33,999 bases of DNA from VMCP01 sp964408945 (lineage in GTDB: Bacteria; Bacteroidota; Bacteroidia; NS11-12g; UBA955). Positions 17,101 through 23,979 of the stretch are shown one piece after another (positions within the stretch are counted from its first letter, which is position 1; every line of letters starts with the position of its first letter). The stretch lies in the NCBI GenBank assembly GCA_964408945.1, contig CAYPBJ010000023.1:1-33999 (forward strand). Direction: 5' to 3'. The notes beneath the pieces are model-generated. The model was not told the origin of the DNA. It did no database searches and saw only the letters and a list, made by a program, of their open reading frames with translations. The position numbers were made by a program, and so were the translations under genes.

Positions 17101-19028
17101 TTCGGAGCCATAAGGGGAAGCGGTTCAAAGGCCGTATCTGCGCAGCCAAAGACGGTGTCCTTTACAATTAATCGAGCATTGTAACATCCCTCCTTCCCGT
17201 CTTTGTAACGATGCTTAAAGATCAAAGAATCTCTGGAGAAATTGCAGTTATTACCCACGTTTTGGCCCGCCTTTCGATTGATTACACAATTGGGAGCCCA
17301 TTGATCGCCGGCATCCCAGTATGATTGTAAATATCCGTTGTAAAAAGCGCTTGAAGCATTTGTGAAATAAACAGTATCTTTTACTTGACACTGAAACTGA
17401 TTGACCACGTTCATTCGTGCAACTGGCCCTCTGATTAAAACCGAATCTAAGATTACCGTGCTATCGCACCCATTCTTGCTGATGGTTACCTTTGGCTTAT
17501 AAATGCCTGGTGTTCGGTAGTTATACGAAAATTGAAAGTTGTTCGATTGATAAGGAATTTGCCACACAATAGAGGCCCCAGCAATGGGTGTTTGGTAGAA
17601 AAAAGTTGAGTTATTCCTAGCACATTGACTTGATACCGAATCCAACTTTGCATCTACCACATAGGATGTATTTTGAATTTTATTGGGCGACGTAAAGGTA
17701 TCTGAGCACCCAAAAGTATCTGTCAGGGCCAACTTAACATAGAATATTCCATCTTTATTAAATCCATGGGATGGATAATAATATGGTTTATTGCTGACAG
17801 ATGAATCGCCCCAAATCCATGTTGTGTTTTTAACGGCGGCCGAGTCTCTGTTAGAAGTATTTTGAAATTTAACTCCCAAGCCAAAACATCCCACAGAAGA
17901 AGGATGGGTAAAGGAAGCTTTTAACTGCGGATAAATGACGACCACCGAGTCTTTCTTTACCGTTCGAGTACATGAATTTGAATCGGTCAGCTCCACTGTG
18001 ATACTGTAGGTTCCACCGTCTTTATCAATGTATTTATGGCAGATTATGGAATCTTTTATGGATGAAAAATCATCGTTAAATCCATCGTCAAAAATGACAT
18101 TTCTTTTGGTTATAGACAGGTCGTGTTTGAGCTTAACACATACCTCATTTCCGTTGAAACATTGGGTGTCATTTACGATGTCAAAATTTGCATTGGGCAA
18201 CGGATTAACCTTGATTGAGTCAAGAGGTATAGTGCATTTGGTAGAGGTATAAGTTACCGTAAGAGATGGTTTCATCCAACCCAATTTCTGGTACACGTGA
18301 TTTACGTTTTGCTGGGTGTAATTGGAACTGTCTCCAAAGTTCCAGGTATAGAAACTCGCTCCAGTTTTAGTATCGGCAGAAAATGTAAACGTACTGTTTT
18401 GACAGACTTTCTTCCCAGCAAGCCTAGCAGATGGTTTGTCAAAAACTTGAATGACCACCGATGAAGAATCTTTACAGCCCGACTTAGATTCAACCCTCAA
18501 TTTAACCGTTTTGGAACCCGTGCCGCTGTAGGTATGACTGGGCGATGAATCACTGCTGCTGCTTCCCGACTCGAAATTCCAGAAATACGATTTGATTTTA
18601 TCAATAGAATCGCCGGTACTTTTGTTTTCGAAGGATGTTTTCAATCCAGCGCAAGCATTTGAATATGTAAACTGTGCCGTCGGATTTTTATAGACGGTAA
18701 TTGATTTGGATACAGAATCTCTGCAACCCGAGGAATTGGTTACAATGAGAGTAACCAAATAAGTTCCTCGTTTACTGAAAGAATGTTTAGTAGATTTTAA
18801 GGTATCTGTATTCAGTGCTCCTGATGCTGGGTCTCCAAACTCCCATTGATATTTCAGTCCGCTGGCAGATGAATTGGCCGAAAACGAGATATTTTTACCT
18901 GTACACAACAGGGTATCATAAGAAAACCCAGCATTACACTGGGCTTTCAAAGTATTTACATTTAAAAATAATTGGATAAAAGTGCAAAAAACTGCAATTG
19001 AGAACGCTATTTTTTGCACTTTTTTCAT
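11106..19028 (-). CDS. Giant PKD-repeat surface protein with type B T9SS sorting domain
   Basis: This 2640-residue protein is started at the ATG at 19028; the in-frame TTG at 19040 lacks support. A signal peptide ends at LNVNTLKAQC (about residue 30). Many PKD-like Ig domains follow, with motifs such as YQWEFGDP, WNFGDGIGDSG and SHTY. From about residue 1385 to 2405 there are about twelve tandem modules of about 85 residues (see repeat entry). The C-terminus reads PTAFTPNSDSKNDYF, then YHIYNRWGEKLFEG and GWDGTFGGNIVQSGSY, the gliding-motility-associated (CHU_C, type B) T9SS signal. The protein should be secreted through T9SS and held at the cell surface or released; adhesion or gliding support is the usual inference. 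Only the sorting domain and signal peptide are diagnostic. It is downstream of the FKBP-like gene with 84 bases between and has its own promoter-like element. Confidence 0.93.
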   Translation of the reverse strand: MKKVQKIAFSIAVFCTFIQLFLNVNTLKAQCNAGFSYDTLLCTGKNISFSANSSASGLKYQWEFGDPASGALNTDTLKSTKHSFSKRGTYLVTLIVTNSSGCRDSVSKSITVYKNPTAQFTYSNACAGLKTSFENKSTGDSIDKIKSYFWNFESGSSSSDSSPSHTYSGTGSKTVKLRVESKSGCKDSSSVVIQVFDKPSARLAGKKVCQNSTFTFSADTKTGASFYTWNFGDSSNYTQQNVNHVYQKLGWMKPSLTVTYTSTKCTIPLDSIKVNPLPNANFDIVNDTQCFNGNEVCVKLKHDLSITKRNVIFDDGFNDDFSSIKDSIICHKYIDKDGGTYSITVELTDSNSCTRTVKKDSVVVIYPQLKASFTHPSSVGCFGLGVKFQNTSNRDSAAVKNTTWIWGDSSVSNKPYYYPSHGFNKDGIFYVKLALTDTFGCSDTFTSPNKIQNTSYVVDAKLDSVSSQCARNNSTFFYQTPIAGASIVWQIPYQSNNFQFSYNYRTPGIYKPKVTISKNGCDSTVILDSVLIRGPVARMNVVNQFQCQVKDTVYFTNASSAFYNGYLQSYWDAGDQWAPNCVINRKAGQNVGNNCNFSRDSLIFKHRYKDGKEGCYNARLIVKDTVFGCADTAFEPLPLMAPKAAGAFTASDTNACPGPEFYKTITFDLNQSEPVCKKLNWWVMWDSLQARNTSNFDSNWIQNSYAYNYKVGVPVGDSNGYVSIGLVIENGSDTAGKVCRDTAWYHKALKVTKLDAKFNTQFADSLHFCAGDSLWFRVKDTAQTTGIKFTWDFGDSRTLTTTNVDTVRHAYKKSGSYWVRLTAVHPNGCTIYEERYISIGFKPELFVNKTLICAEVDSFRLTENTKYYHLEQNSAGIFSNPQRYQAGKEQIKYDLGNGAGYQYLGKAPVFTYHKPGVYAISMAVKDSMGCTDTLKNHLILNVSGIYAGFNLPSDTVLCPQTLKISSTARVADTSGASLSGDVIIGWEYTFGGTYPKSLFENPNRYFATGDYPIVQIVRNNRGCTDTARKLMVVVGPEPKFNFLSDSVGCEPLKVKFDNLSRNADEYIWRFNDKNNNVLTTKSDSNVTLSFQGYGFYYPQLVARGTFVINGNSKVCEAIYPDTSKTMKRTVEVWEKPRANMFWVTNCRNYSTQFYDITSLNTGYVSESIWTFGDTSLGSDKLHPPKQWGDTGTYSVRHIVISNNGCVDTVDRKVKVSPPPSAYFNFTSTCIGESTQFYDSTEAFNDYIDYRNWTFGDGGRSGALNPLKTYAADQNYTVNLVVRNSAGCFDTATRNILIFSRPVPNFNVSGICYGDSSRFLNLSTSKQSIDSILWNYDDSSYFGGWQQKHKYKYPDNFRVKLKLRTIHGCQDSISKWAFVYHIPQAKIQFTADSVQCFTQHSLKALDASTIKVGSTTSRWMLGNQNPYANYTTTNISHRFNDTGTYAMRLISVSNFGCRDTIFSKFKILPSVVPNFGIDKVWQCFRGNEFTFNDLSSLKKGSYTAQWTYSDGIRSNVINANGSVKHSYKDTGYQWAMLRTLTDQGCSDTLFKSVRLLPMPKADFVVNDSIQCIKNQYFEFANTSSIFWGNLSYLWNLGNQSQSALTSPTTSYPDTGYWNVRLIATSAFQCKDTIQKRVNVVDMPVPLFAINDSSQCWKQNQFKFTNNSTDSRGGIKAYWNFGDGIGDSGSSVSHTYNKYGNRSVRLIAQTVHGCRDSLRKNVFVRAMPLPAFSINDSDQCVNNQRFVFTNQTTIPVGSSSVVWKFKKDSTLIANSISLAFPSDTTHQIRLVAKSDFGCIDSIDRKIVVFPKPTPIFNIVNDSQCLLNNQFEFNAVSKIKYGTMSYDWQFGDGLVWLNSSTVSHSYVNDGYYRVAMQATSNHGCIDTVSMGLNVWPMPAAGFTYNDSAQCLEQNYYKFTNSSKVKFGSMTYWWDLGEGSIGDTFNLTSPGYFYSFSGFKRAFLRAKSNHGCIDTVSRVVRVNPMPVPRIAVNDSEQCLFGNKFDFKANSIIDEGSMTSKWLLMDGFTSNVKQFSHSFSKDSFYWVKLIETSDQGCIDSQSRWVVAHPHPIIEFTINDTLQCLRQNLFDITNYTRVKYGVSWGQWDFGDGFKDTSYEVSHKYLKHGRYPIVMRAITNHGCADTGTQWVRVGAMPEVSFYTNDEGQCFRDQDFIFLNTSSILEGQFDLTWNFGGKTFVKSNTDQKYTFADTGSHFVRLVANSDLGCMDSMTQFLFVNPNPKSVLLWNDSDQCINAQNYIFTANSNISRGKIVAHHWSLDEGDTRMNGGSVEAKTYLNSGFKTIRLVNISDSGCIDSAVRVVRVYPRPTALIGINDSAQCLFQNQYIFNNLSTDSFSLIRQWWDINKEKSEITSNVNYRFLSPGFKRIYLTVESSVGCFDSVSRAVYVKPMPDPVFSPLREYYCEGSGNYVLTPNTMGGIFYGKNMVGSDLIPTFLWKDTIRYIITVNGCTDSSNQTTWIYPYPRVNLGADSILCKDELLELSIDNWNTQYVWDDGSVLPARRIVKQGLYWVKATNICGVAADSINIQFRDHNCRVYCPTAFTPNSDSKNDYFRPIVYDVDELNYHIYNRWGEKLFEGTLNDLGWDGTFGGNIVQSGSYIIMFEYKYKSGNRLLRGSQQVVFHLLR
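11810..14870 (-). repeat. About twelve tandem PKD modules with paired cysteines
   Basis: The modules are about 85 residues (255 bases) each. Each begins with a NDSxQC-like motif (NDSIQC, NDSSQC, NDSDQC, NDSAQC, NDSEQC, NDTLQC and NDEGQC occur; the first two modules deviate, with ADSVQC and DKVWQC). Each ends GCxDS/GCxDT followed by a short PMPxP linker. A conserved cysteine sits near each end of the module, suggesting one disulfide per repeat. DNA identity between modules is only moderate, so the array is old or under divergent pressure. Confidence 0.85.
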
Positions 19029-19037
19029 TGACAATAA

Positions 19038-19045
19038 CAAATTTA
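19038..19045 (-). promoter_or_regulatory. -7 element of the giant PKD gene
   Basis: On the minus strand the sequence reads TAAATTTG, an exact TAnnTTTG match, nine bases before the ATG at 19028. No convincing -33 TTTG was seen at the usual distance. Confidence 0.5.
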
Positions 19046-19112
19046 GTGTTATTTATCAAGAAAAAATCATGCCATATTTGACGCATTTCTATGCATCAAA
19101 GTCAATGGCGAA

Positions 19113-19859
19113 TTATTGAGGACCGTTCGCGCCGGTTGGGGCTTGAGAACCTGGTGCTGGAGGCAGTCCTGCTTTCACACTCAATAACTCCAATTCAAAA
19201 TCGGTGATACCATACATAGCATCGAATGAGCGGGTTGAACGAGCCATTACCGGATTCAATTCATTGGATAATTTCACTTGGAATTTACCACCTGCTGCTG
19301 TCTTCATCAAAGCTTCTTCCAACGGTAGCAGATTCAATGAGGTAACTACACCGCGGAACGGCATGGGTTCTTTGGTGTTTTCAAACAACACTTTACCTTT
19401 ACCATCTTTAGCAACAAATCTGCATTCAATGGTGTCGTAAGGTTGTGGTGAAGGACCGTTGCCAGCCTTGATTTGCTTGTAATATCCTTTGCTTGGCAAT
19501 TGAGTTACTCCAGGTTCTTTTCCAAAAGCAGTCAAGATATCTTTAGTTTCTTGTTGAATCTCTTTCATTCTTTTTGCTTGGATGGATGTCACATAACTGC
19601 GTTGAACATCTTGAAGTTTTTCTTCAGAGATCACATATCCGCTGTCTTTTGCTAATCCGTCTTGAATACCTCTCACCAAAGATCCAAAATCAATTTCTGT
19701 AATGGCTTGATTTTTGAAATTCTTGGCCAAGTCCACTCCTACTGAATAACTGAACGAATCTAATGATGTAGAAGGGTTTTTGCTTGCGTCAATATCACTT
19801 CCGCAACTTGCTAATGCCAACACCGCTGACAAAGCAAAAAATGTATAGTTAGGTTTCAT
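19113..19859 (-). CDS. FKBP-type prolyl isomerase-like lipoprotein
   Basis: This is a 248-residue protein when started at the ATG at 19859. That choice places lipobox LALASCG in the right position after KPNYTFFALSAV and leaves 13 bases to the ABC-F gene; an in-frame ATG at 19889 would add a non-signal extension. The N-terminal region (SFSYSVGVDLAKNFKNQ and DFGSLVRGIQDGL) is the helical dimerisation domain of Mip/FkpA-type FKBPs. The C-terminal FKBP domain (about 135-220) is divergent: the GxVIPGW-like binding loop is replaced by RGVVTSLNLLPLEEAL, and the usual YGxxG loop is missing. Catalytic activity is therefore uncertain, and a chaperone role in the periplasm is more probable. The tail is Pro/Ala/Gly-rich (APGSQAPTGANGPQ). 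Confidence 0.82.
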   Translation of the reverse strand: MKPNYTFFALSAVLALASCGSDIDASKNPSTSLDSFSYSVGVDLAKNFKNQAITEIDFGSLVRGIQDGLAKDSGYVISEEKLQDVQRSYVTSIQAKRMKEIQQETKDILTAFGKEPGVTQLPSKGYYKQIKAGNGPSPQPYDTIECRFVAKDGKGKVLFENTKEPMPFRGVVTSLNLLPLEEALMKTAAGGKFQVKLSNELNPVMARSTRSFDAMYGITDFELELLSVKAGLPPAPGSQAPTGANGPQ

Positions 19860-19872
19860 TTTATTTTCAATG

Positions 19873-21489
19873 TTAAGCATAAATTTCAAGTCTTCTTGCT
19901 TTCACAGATGCATCTTCGGCGTACTCTTCATAATTCATGTATTTGTCAATCATTCCATTAGGACCTATTTCTATGATTCTATTGGCAATAGATGTCATAA
20001 CTTCCTGGTCATGCGAATGAAATAAAATCACTCCTGCAAAGTCAATCATACCGTTGTTCAAAGCCTGAATACTTTCCAAATCTAAGTGGTTGGTTGGTTC
20101 GTCGAATAATCCAACGTTCGGACATTCAAGCATCATTTTACTGAGCATGCAACGTACTTTTTCACCACCCGACAAAACGGTACACATTTTCTGGGTTTCT
20201 TCTCCGCTGAAGAGCATTCTTCCTAAGAAACCGCGAATATAAGTTTCATCTTTCTCTACTGAATATTGTCTCAACCAATCAACCAAGTTGATTTTTTCTG
20301 TGAAATAGTGACTGTTTTCATTTGGAAGAAAACTCATTGTAACGGTCACGCCCCAATTCAAAGTTCCCGTTGTGTTTTTAGCATCGCCCCAAAGGGTTTT
20401 GAATAGCGTATTTAAGGCCAAAGTATTTCTTGAAATGAACGCAATTTTATCGCCTTTATGAACAGTAAAATTCAAATCCTTGTACAAAAATTGCCCATTT
20501 TCAGCTTTAAAAGCCAAATTTTCGACAGTTAAAATCTGATCTCCAACTTCTCTATTCTGTTTGAAAAAGATACCCGGATATTTTCTGGTGGAAGGTTGAA
20601 TTTCTTCAATATCCAATTTGTCCAACATCTTTTTACGTGCAGTAGCCTGCCTACTTTTTGCCACGTTGGCACTGAATCGGGCAATGAAATCTTGAAGTTC
20701 TTTTTTCTTTTCCTCAGCCTTTTTGTTTTGGTCAGATCTTTGACGCAATGCCAATTGTGAGCTTTGATACCAGAAAGTATAGTTACCAGAAAAGATCTTG
20801 ATTCTGCTGTAATCTATATCACAAACGTGAGTACAAACGTTATCCAAGAAGTGACGGTCGTGACTGACTACCAAAACGGTATTTTCAAATTCAGCCAAGA
20901 AGTCTTCAAGCCAACGAATGGTTTCAACGTCAAGGTCGTTGGTAGGCTCGTCCATAAGCAGAACATCTGGATTTCCAAAAAGCGCTTGAGCAATCAATAC
21001 TCTAACTTTTTGGTTACCGTTGAGTTCTTTCACTAATCTATAATGAGTATCTTCAGTGATACCAAGATTGCTCAACAAGGTAGCCGCATCGCTTTCGGCG
21101 TTCCAACCGTCCATTTCAGCGAATTCACCTTCCAGCTCAGATGCTCTAATACCATCTTCTTCAGAGAAGTCTTCTTTGGCATAAAGGGCATCCTTCTCTT
21201 GCATGATATTCCAAAGAACTTGGTGACCACGCATAACGGTTTCTAAAACAGGAAACTCATCAAATTCAAAGTGGTTCTGCTTCAACACCGTCATTCTCTT
21301 TCCGGGTTCAAGGTCAATAGAACCTGTATTGGGTTCAATTTCGCCTGACAAAATCTTCAAAAATGTAGACTTACCTGCCCCGTTGGCACCTATGATGCCA
21401 TAGCAATTTCCACGGGTGAACTTTAAATTAACATCCTCAAAAAGAACGCGTTTCCCAAATCGCAGGGAAATATTGGATACTGTTAGCAT
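19873..21489 (-). CDS. YbiT-like ABC-F ATPase
   Basis: This 538-residue protein has two ABC domains and no membrane segment, the layout of translation-associated ABC-F proteins. NBD1 has an intact Walker A (GANGAGKST, about 34-42) and Walker B (LLMDEPTNDLD), but its signature is LNGNQK instead of LSGGQ. The charged linker with KKAEEKKKELQDF (about 255-300) is the P-site tRNA interaction motif. NBD2 has a normal LSGGEK signature (about 437) and DEPTNHLD, but its Walker A (about 349) reads SRNTLALNTL and lacks the GKS/T lysine. So one of the two composite ATP sites keeps all of its signature parts. It probably acts on ribosomes. It is followed 13 bases later by the FKBP-like gene. Confidence 0.9.
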   Translation of the reverse strand: MLTVSNISLRFGKRVLFEDVNLKFTRGNCYGIIGANGAGKSTFLKILSGEIEPNTGSIDLEPGKRMTVLKQNHFEFDEFPVLETVMRGHQVLWNIMQEKDALYAKEDFSEEDGIRASELEGEFAEMDGWNAESDAATLLSNLGITEDTHYRLVKELNGNQKVRVLIAQALFGNPDVLLMDEPTNDLDVETIRWLEDFLAEFENTVLVVSHDRHFLDNVCTHVCDIDYSRIKIFSGNYTFWYQSSQLALRQRSDQNKKAEEKKKELQDFIARFSANVAKSRQATARKKMLDKLDIEEIQPSTRKYPGIFFKQNREVGDQILTVENLAFKAENGQFLYKDLNFTVHKGDKIAFISRNTLALNTLFKTLWGDAKNTTGTLNWGVTVTMSFLPNENSHYFTEKINLVDWLRQYSVEKDETYIRGFLGRMLFSGEETQKMCTVLSGGEKVRCMLSKMMLECPNVGLFDEPTNHLDLESIQALNNGMIDFAGVILFHSHDQEVMTSIANRIIEIGPNGMIDKYMNYEEYAEDASVKARRLEIYA

Positions 21490-21509
21490 GAATAATCAAA
21501 AATGAGTTG

Positions 21510-21517
21510 CAAAGGTA
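21510..21517 (-). promoter_or_regulatory. -7 element of the ABC-F gene
   Basis: On the minus strand it reads TACCTTTG, an exact TAnnTTTG, 20 bases before the ATG at 21489. It lies in the 34-base gap after the Nudix-regulator gene, so the ABC-F/FKBP pair can be transcribed independently of it. Confidence 0.7.
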
Positions 21518-21523
21518 CGAAAA

Positions 21524-22294
21524 TCAACCGAAGAGTGAAAAACTACCATCCATTCGAAGATTTAAATATCTGTTATCTGAATTTTCAAATAAGTCACGGT
21601 TAAATGAATAGAATCGGGCTGGTTTGTTGCTTACACCCAATTGTTTCTCTGAAAGTGGGATCAATACCCCACTATTCAACATTTTACGCCTGAAATTGCG
21701 TTTATCTAAATCTCTTTCTAATATGGTTTCATACAGAGATTGCAATTGACTCATAGTGAATTTTTCAGGCAGCAGCTCAAACCCAATGGGTTGGATTTGA
21801 ACCTTTTCCTTCAAAGCTTTTAGGGCATTTTCAAAAATTTCATTGTGGTCAAAAGCCAATTCTGGCACCTCTGAAATAGGCAACCATACGGCCTCTTTTG
21901 AAAATGAACCAGGCTGAAGAACCGCCTTATTGGCATCAATTAAAGCCATATAAGCAACGGTAATAACTCTTGCATCTGGATCTTGTCTTACACTTTCTAA
22001 CCAAGATCTATCTTTTGGCTTTGTCACACGCAAGGGGTCTCCAAACGAATGGAATTGTTCAAGATAAATGCCTTTTAATCCAGTCAGCTCAGACAATACC
22101 CTATTTGCCGCCTTATCTAAATCTTCATCATCACGCACCAAATCTCCCGGCAAAGCGTAGTGAATATCATTTACGTCTGTAAGCCTATTTGGTATACTTC
22201 TGCGAATTAATAACAACCTGAGCGTATCTTGACTAAAACCAAAGATGACACAGTCAGTAGAAACGTGGGGGTTGATTGACGGGTTCAAGCTCAT
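21524..22294 (-). CDS. Nudix-type transcriptional regulator (NrtR/AraR-like)
   Basis: This 256-residue protein combines an N-terminal Nudix fold with a C-terminal winged helix. The Nudix box region is GDLVRDDEDLDKAANRVLSE (about 50-69). The signature GX5EX7REUXEEXGU is broken: RE has become RV and EE has become EL, so hydrolase activity is doubtful. The C-terminal segment FTMSQLQSLYETILERDLDKRNFRRKML (about 184-211) is the hallmark winged helix of NrtR-family regulators. In Bacteroidota this family includes sugar regulators such as AraR. The gene is divergent from the GH65 operon, so regulation of that operon by a sugar or sugar-phosphate ligand is the best inference. A TATCTTTG promoter element precedes it. 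Confidence 0.85.
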   Translation of the reverse strand: MSLNPSINPHVSTDCVIFGFSQDTLRLLLIRRSIPNRLTDVNDIHYALPGDLVRDDEDLDKAANRVLSELTGLKGIYLEQFHSFGDPLRVTKPKDRSWLESVRQDPDARVITVAYMALIDANKAVLQPGSFSKEAVWLPISEVPELAFDHNEIFENALKALKEKVQIQPIGFELLPEKFTMSQLQSLYETILERDLDKRNFRRKMLNSGVLIPLSEKQLGVSNKPARFYSFNRDLFENSDNRYLNLRMDGSFSLFG

Positions 22295-22304
22295 AAAATC
22301 AGAG

Positions 22305-22312
22305 CAAAGATA
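22305..22312 (-). promoter_or_regulatory. -7 element of the Nudix regulator gene
   Basis: On the minus strand it reads TATCTTTG (exact TAnnTTTG). It lies 10 bases before the ATG at 22294, giving a very short leader, as is common in this group. Confidence 0.7.
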
Positions 22313-22381
22313 TTTAATTTTTTACGGATGAAACTTTCCGTTCACAAATGTGTATTGGGTATTCGAAAAAAACATGTCTTA

Positions 22382-22414
22382 TTTTAATAAGTGTTTTTTT
22401 GACACTAATTAATA
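22382..22414. promoter_or_regulatory. Inverted repeat, candidate operator of the GH65 operon
   Basis: Arms TTTTAATAAGTGT and ACACTAATTAATA are separated by seven bases (TTTTTTG). Eleven of 13 positions are complementary, and the inner GTGT/ACAC is perfect. It is centred about 70 bases before the operon start and just upstream of its -33-like TTG, a position typical of an activator site. The Nudix regulator encoded alongside is the natural candidate to bind it. Binding itself is inferred. Confidence 0.6.
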
Positions 22415-22424
22415 AATTACTAAA

Positions 22425-22451
22425 TTGCAAGACAAAATTTACCTATAATTG
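22425..22451 (+). promoter_or_regulatory. Promoter of the kinase/pgmB/GH65 operon
   Basis: TTG (22425-22427) lies 16 bases before TATAATTG (22444-22451), which differs from TAnnTTTG at one position. The ATG follows at 22469. An imperfect -7 element next to an upstream operator fits a promoter needing activation. Confidence 0.5.
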
Positions 22452-22468
22452 TACTTAACACAATAATT

Positions 22469-23326
22469 ATGTTACTCGTAGCAGATAGCGGAAGCACCAA
22501 ATGTGACTGGGTTTTCACCGATGGATCGGAGAAAAGATCAACCTACCATACCATGGGATTTAACCCATTTTTTCACCCCACTGACCTTATAGAAAGTGAG
22601 ATAAGAAAAAATACTGAGCTTTCTGCTTTAGCTCCGCAAGTGCAGCATGTATTCTTTTATGGTGCTGGCGCAAGCCATCCCTCGAGAAATGCAGTTATAG
22701 AAGAAGCCCTCAAACGTGTATTCACTCATGCAGAAATTACCGTTGATCACGACCTAACCGGTGCAGTCTACGCTACTTGCGGCGATGAACCAGGTATTGC
22801 TTGCATCATGGGTACGGGTTCTAACTCTTGTTACTTCGACGGACAAGACATCTACGAAGAAGTTCCTGCGTTAGGATATGTTTTGGGAGATGAAGCAGGT
22901 GGCACATTCTATGGAAAAGAACTTTTAAGAATGTTCTTATACCATGAATTACCTGAAAAAATTCATCAAGGACTTATTGACCGATACCAATTAACCAAAG
23001 AGTCTATTTTTGAAGCCGTTTACAATAAGCCCAATCCAAACGTTTATTTAGCATCTTTCATGCGCTTCTTGAGCGATAACCGCGACAGCAAATGGGTTCG
23101 TGATTTCATTTATAACGGATTTAGTAAATTCATTAACATCCATATCTGGAAATACGAAAACCACAAAGACGTTCCAGTACACTTTGTAGGTTCAGTGGCA
23201 TTCCACTTCCAAGATTTGCTCCGTGAAGCTTGCAAAATTCACCGCTTAAACATTGGTGTAATCACCAGCGAGCCCGTAGTTAATTTGGTGGAATACCACC
23301 TGAAAAAATTGGGCGTTCACGCATGA
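22469..23326 (+). CDS. BadF/BadG/BcrA-type sugar kinase (N-acetylglucosamine kinase-like)
   Basis: This is a 285-residue ASKHA-fold kinase. Phosphate-1 motif DSGSTKCDW is at residues 6-14, and the later motifs GTGSNSCYF (about 116) and GDEAGGTFYGKELL (about 143) are those of the BadF/NAGK family. It should phosphorylate a hexose with ATP in the cytoplasm. Relatives are annotated as N-acetylglucosamine kinases. Here the operon partners (pgmB and a GH65 phosphorylase) suggest that the free glucose left by phosphorolysis is the substrate, which is inference. It is the first gene, and its TGA overlaps the pgmB ATG by four bases (ATGA), implying translational coupling. Confidence 0.85.
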   Translation: MLLVADSGSTKCDWVFTDGSEKRSTYHTMGFNPFFHPTDLIESEIRKNTELSALAPQVQHVFFYGAGASHPSRNAVIEEALKRVFTHAEITVDHDLTGAVYATCGDEPGIACIMGTGSNSCYFDGQDIYEEVPALGYVLGDEAGGTFYGKELLRMFLYHELPEKIHQGLIDRYQLTKESIFEAVYNKPNPNVYLASFMRFLSDNRDSKWVRDFIYNGFSKFINIHIWKYENHKDVPVHFVGSVAFHFQDLLREACKIHRLNIGVITSEPVVNLVEYHLKKLGVHA

Positions 23327-23964
23327 AACAAGGAATCATCCTTGACTTAGATGGTGTAATTTGCGATACCGCCGAATTCCATTTCAAAGCTTGGAAAAGG
23401 CTTGCTGCAGAATACGACCTTCTCCTTACTCATCAACACAACGAACAACTTAAAGGAGTTTCTCGTGGTGACTCACTCAAATTAATTTTAGATTGGGCTG
23501 GTCGAGTGCTAAGTACAGATCAATTTAACAGAGACCTCGAACGAAAAAACGGCTGGTACCTTGAACTTGTTGATTCTATGTCAACCAAAGATTTGCTACC
23601 GGGTGTTCGCGAATTTTTTGAACGCGCCGTGCGATACAACATTCCCCTTGCATTAGGTTCTGCCAGTAAGAATGCCCGTTTGGTACTGTCAAAGGTTGGA
23701 TTAGTTGATACTTTTAAAGGAATTGTAGATGCATCTACCGTTACCTACGGTAAACCTCATCCCGAAACCTTTTTGAAAGCTGCTGAATTACTAAATGTAG
23801 CTCCAGAAAATTGCATCGTTTTTGAAGATAGTTTATCAGGAGTTCAAGCTGCTAAATCTGCAAACATGTATACCGTTGGAGTTGGAATTCCTCAAGATTT
23901 GCCCCTTGCCGATGAATACGTGACAAATCTCGGCAATTACGATTTTCACACCTATTTGAATTAA
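23323..23964 (+). CDS. pgmB: Beta-phosphoglucomutase
   Basis: This 213-residue HAD-superfamily protein converts beta-D-glucose 1-phosphate to glucose 6-phosphate. The nucleophile motif is DLDGVICDT (residues 7-15), with the two aspartates D7 and D9 in place. The cap region carries the substrate-contact pattern HFKAWKRLA and GVSRGDSL. Motif II is GSASKNA, and the core motifs III/IV are YGKPHPETF and FEDSLSGVQAA. The length is normal for pgmB. It sits between the kinase (four-base overlap) and the GH65 gene (15 bases), which is the standard context for a phosphorylase pathway and raises confidence in the substrate. Confidence 0.92.
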   Translation: MKQGIILDLDGVICDTAEFHFKAWKRLAAEYDLLLTHQHNEQLKGVSRGDSLKLILDWAGRVLSTDQFNRDLERKNGWYLELVDSMSTKDLLPGVREFFERAVRYNIPLALGSASKNARLVLSKVGLVDTFKGIVDASTVTYGKPHPETFLKAAELLNVAPENCIVFEDSLSGVQAAKSANMYTVGVGIPQDLPLADEYVTNLGNYDFHTYLN

Positions 23965-23979
23965 CAACACATTATTTCC

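Noticed and set aside
11106..19028. Numerous shorter frames on both strands inside the giant PKD gene
   Set aside because: They are shadows of the strong minus-strand coding frame. None has a signal peptide, domain or start context.
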